A DNA stretch of 23,684 bases from CAZSVI01 sp964610205 (GTDB lineage Bacteria > Bacillota > Clostridia > DSM-8532), in the NCBI GenBank assembly GCA_964610205.1, contig CAZSVI010000054.1, positions 1 to 23,684 on the forward strand, written 5' to 3'. The translations under genes were made by a program, and so were the position numbers. This document shows positions 21,531 to 23,684 of this stretch, piece after piece (positions within the stretch are counted from its first letter, which is position 1; each line of letters begins with the position of its first letter). The notes beneath the pieces were generated by a model. It worked only from the letters and a program-made list of their open reading frames with translations. It was not told where the DNA came from and searched no databases.

Positions 21531-23684
21531 ATGTCGTCAGACAGAAATGATTTAGCGCATTGGCATGCAATGCGGCAGGAAACTGTTCTCTCGGAACTGG
21601 CTACAACAATTCAGGGATTAACGGAAAAAAATGCGGATGAACTTTTACGGATTACCGGGCCAAATGCTTTAAAAGAACCGGAAAAACAAAGTCTGTTATC
21701 AAAATTCATTTCACAGTTTAAAAACGTTATGGTATTAATACTCCTGGCCGCCGCCGCAGTCTCCGGTTTAACCCATGAGCTGACCGACGCTCTGGTCATT
21801 TTTATTGTGATTCTTATCAATGCTGTAATGGGCGTTATACAGGAAAATAAGGCTGAAAAGGCCTTGGATGCCCTGAAAGCAATGTCCTCTCCCACAGCCA
21901 AAGTTATACGTGATGGAAAAACACATAAGATACAGGCCCATACCCTGGTTCCAGGGGATATCGTTCTTTTGGAAGCCGGCGACAGCATTCCGGCGGATAT
22001 CCGCTTATTGGAAAATGCCAGCCTGAAAACGGAGGAAGCCTCTCTTACCGGAGAATCCCTTCCTGTTGAAAAGGATCTGAAACTGCTTGAGAAAGATACT
22101 GCCCTGGCTGAAAGGTCCAATATGGTTTATATGGGCACACAGGTTACTTACGGGCGCGGTAAGGGAGTTGTTGTCCAAACCGGGATGAAAACAGAGGTGG
22201 GCCATATAGCCGAAGCTCTGACAAGGGCTGAAACACAGACTACACCTCTTCAGCAGAAACTTGCTGAAATAGGAAAATACCTTTCTATTATTGTACTTGC
22301 TTTATCTTTGCTGATTTTTGCGGGGGGTCTCCTTCGAGGCTATGAAATAAAGGGAATGTTTTTAACATCGGTCAGCCTGGCCGTCGCCGCAATTCCCGAA
22401 GGACTTCCGGCGATTGTTACCATTGTTCTTGCTTTGGGTGTTCAGGTAATGTCAAAGCACAACGCCATAATACGAAAACTTCCTGCTGTGGAGACACTGG
22501 GATGTACACAGGTCATCTGCTCTGATAAAACAGGAACACTTACAAAAAATAAAATGACGGTAACAACCTGCTATACCGACGAATCAATAATTAAAGCCGA
22601 AAATCGAATTTCTTCCGAGTCTTGGGAGCTCATGATCTCAGCAATGGTTTTATGCAATGACGCTGAAGTGTACACAGAAAATAATACAGACAGATCTTTT
22701 GGAGATCCGACTGAAATAGCCCTCATTGAACTGGGTGAAAAGGCAGGCTTTAAAAAATCAAAACTTCTTTCCCTCCTGCCCCGTGTTGCGGAAATACCCT
22801 TCGATTCGGAACGAAAGAGAATGTCTACAATCCATGAATCGGATAAAGGATATTATGTTTTCGTTAAAGGTGCAGTTGACACACTTTTAAGTCGATGTAC
22901 AAAAATACAGACAGGGGATAAAATTTATGAAATAACAGAAAAACATTTAGGGGACATCCGGTCGGCAAACAGCAAAATGGCTTCCGGAGCTTTAAGGGTT
23001 CTTGCCTGCGCATACAAAACAATCAACGCGACACCCAATAAGATAGATGTGGATAATATTGAACAGGATCTTATTTTTCTTGGCCTTACGGGGATGATCG
23101 ATCCGCCCAGAGAAGAGGTTAAAGACGCAGTCAAGCTTTGCCGTTCCGCAGGGATACGTCCGGTTATGATTACAGGCGATCATATGGATACGGCACGGGC
23201 AATCGCCCTTGATCTCGGATTATTGGATCAGAACGGTACAGTTATATCCGGTATGGAACTGGATGCTATGACCGAAGAGGAGTTAGATGAAAATGTGACC
23301 GGATTATCTGTGTACGCACGTGTTTCACCGGAGCATAAAGTCCGAATTGTAAGAGCATGGCAAAAGCTTGGAAATATTGTTGCCATGACCGGTGACGGAG
23401 TAAATGACGCACCTGCTCTGAAAAAAGCTGATATCGGCATAGGTATGGGTATAACTGGGACTGATGTTTCCAAGGGAGTATCTGATATGGTTCTAACGGA
23501 TGACAACTTCGCAACCATTATTGAAGCCGTTCGGGAAGGGCGCCGGATTTACAGCAATATACGAAAGTCCGTACAGTTTCTGTTGTCCGCCAATATAAGC
23601 GAGGTTGTAACAATGTTTGTCGCGATAATGCTAGGTTGGCCCATCCTTTATCCGATACAGATTTTATGGATCAATCTGGTTACG
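21531..23684 (+). CDS. Calcium-type P-type ATPase (SERCA/PMCA-like), cut by window end
   Basis: This is an ATP-driven membrane cation pump, of which 718 codons are present without a stop. The actuator-domain TGES is at 173-176. PEGLPAIVT with E290 is the M4 ion-site motif of Ca2+ pumps. SDKTGTLT carries the phosphorylated Asp at 332. GDGVNDAPALKKADIGIGMG is at about 621. M5 has SANISEVV, whose Glu matches a calcium ligand of SERCA, and the window ends in WINLVT, where the M6 Asn and Thr ligands are present and the Asp would come next. The N-terminus HWHAM is the cation-ATPase N domain. GAAAGGAG precedes the ATG by 7 bases. Calcium export is the likely role. Calcium handling also matters in spores, but the sigma-A-like promoter gives no specific link. 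Confidence 0.95.
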   Translation, partial: MSSDRNDLAHWHAMRQETVLSELATTIQGLTEKNADELLRITGPNALKEPEKQSLLSKFISQFKNVMVLILLAAAAVSGLTHELTDALVIFIVILINAVMGVIQENKAEKALDALKAMSSPTAKVIRDGKTHKIQAHTLVPGDIVLLEAGDSIPADIRLLENASLKTEEASLTGESLPVEKDLKLLEKDTALAERSNMVYMGTQVTYGRGKGVVVQTGMKTEVGHIAEALTRAETQTTPLQQKLAEIGKYLSIIVLALSLLIFAGGLLRGYEIKGMFLTSVSLAVAAIPEGLPAIVTIVLALGVQVMSKHNAIIRKLPAVETLGCTQVICSDKTGTLTKNKMTVTTCYTDESIIKAENRISSESWELMISAMVLCNDAEVYTENNTDRSFGDPTEIALIELGEKAGFKKSKLLSLLPRVAEIPFDSERKRMSTIHESDKGYYVFVKGAVDTLLSRCTKIQTGDKIYEITEKHLGDIRSANSKMASGALRVLACAYKTINATPNKIDVDNIEQDLIFLGLTGMIDPPREEVKDAVKLCRSAGIRPVMITGDHMDTARAIALDLGLLDQNGTVISGMELDAMTEEELDENVTGLSVYARVSPEHKVRIVRAWQKLGNIVAMTGDGVNDAPALKKADIGIGMGITGTDVSKGVSDMVLTDDNFATIIEAVREGRRIYSNIRKSVQFLLSANISEVVTMFVAIMLGWPILYPIQILWINLVT

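Overview
The window looks like chromosomal DNA from an anaerobic, endospore-forming member of the Clostridia. The support is a moderately AT-rich composition, AGGAGG-type ribosome binding sites, a T-box riboswitch ahead of a tRNA synthetase gene, an IreB-family gene, a cotJABC spore coat operon and genes for all three subunits (A, B, C) of a GerA-type germinant receptor. I cannot name the species. There are no rRNA or tRNA genes, CRISPR arrays, transposases or phage genes.

Layout. 1-5110 (minus strand): a LytR-CpsA-Psr cell-wall ligase gene, then valyl-tRNA synthetase (valS) preceded by a small two-TM membrane protein. A sigma-A promoter and a T-box leader lie ahead of these last two genes, so the small protein is predicted to share valine/tRNA-Val control with valS. 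5330-7390: an extended-SDR epimerase/dehydratase gene (+) and a single-pass membrane protein (-). 7284-9747 (+): a GT1 macrolide-type glycosyltransferase, then the cotJA-cotJB-cotJC operon, whose last gene encodes a manganese-catalase-like protein with all five metal ligands. 9850-13004 (-): enolase, an IreB-type regulator and the tRNA methylthiotransferase MtaB. 13190-13618 (+): an HPr-like protein without the phosphorylatable histidine but with the regulatory-serine motif.

13822-21322 is the most interesting part. gerA-gerC-small membrane protein run on the plus strand, while gerB and a 136-residue membrane protein run on the minus strand about 3.3 kb away, pointing back toward them. Between the two parts sits a four-gene module: two divergently oriented, mutually homologous FAD-dependent oxidoreductases of the geranylgeranyl-reductase-like type enclose two tiny helical proteins. 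gerB has an excellent match to a forespore sigma-G promoter. I infer that the whole island acts in spore formation or germination. The role of the flavoprotein module is unknown and is my main candidate for an undescribed system.

21531 to the end: a SERCA/PMCA-like calcium-type P-type ATPase, cut by the window edge after 718 codons.

Several genes appear to start with UUG (glycosyltransferase, gerB, ireB, the minus-strand flavoprotein and one small helical protein). Two short dispersed-type palindromic elements lie between genes at about 1480-1555 and 5196-5240.
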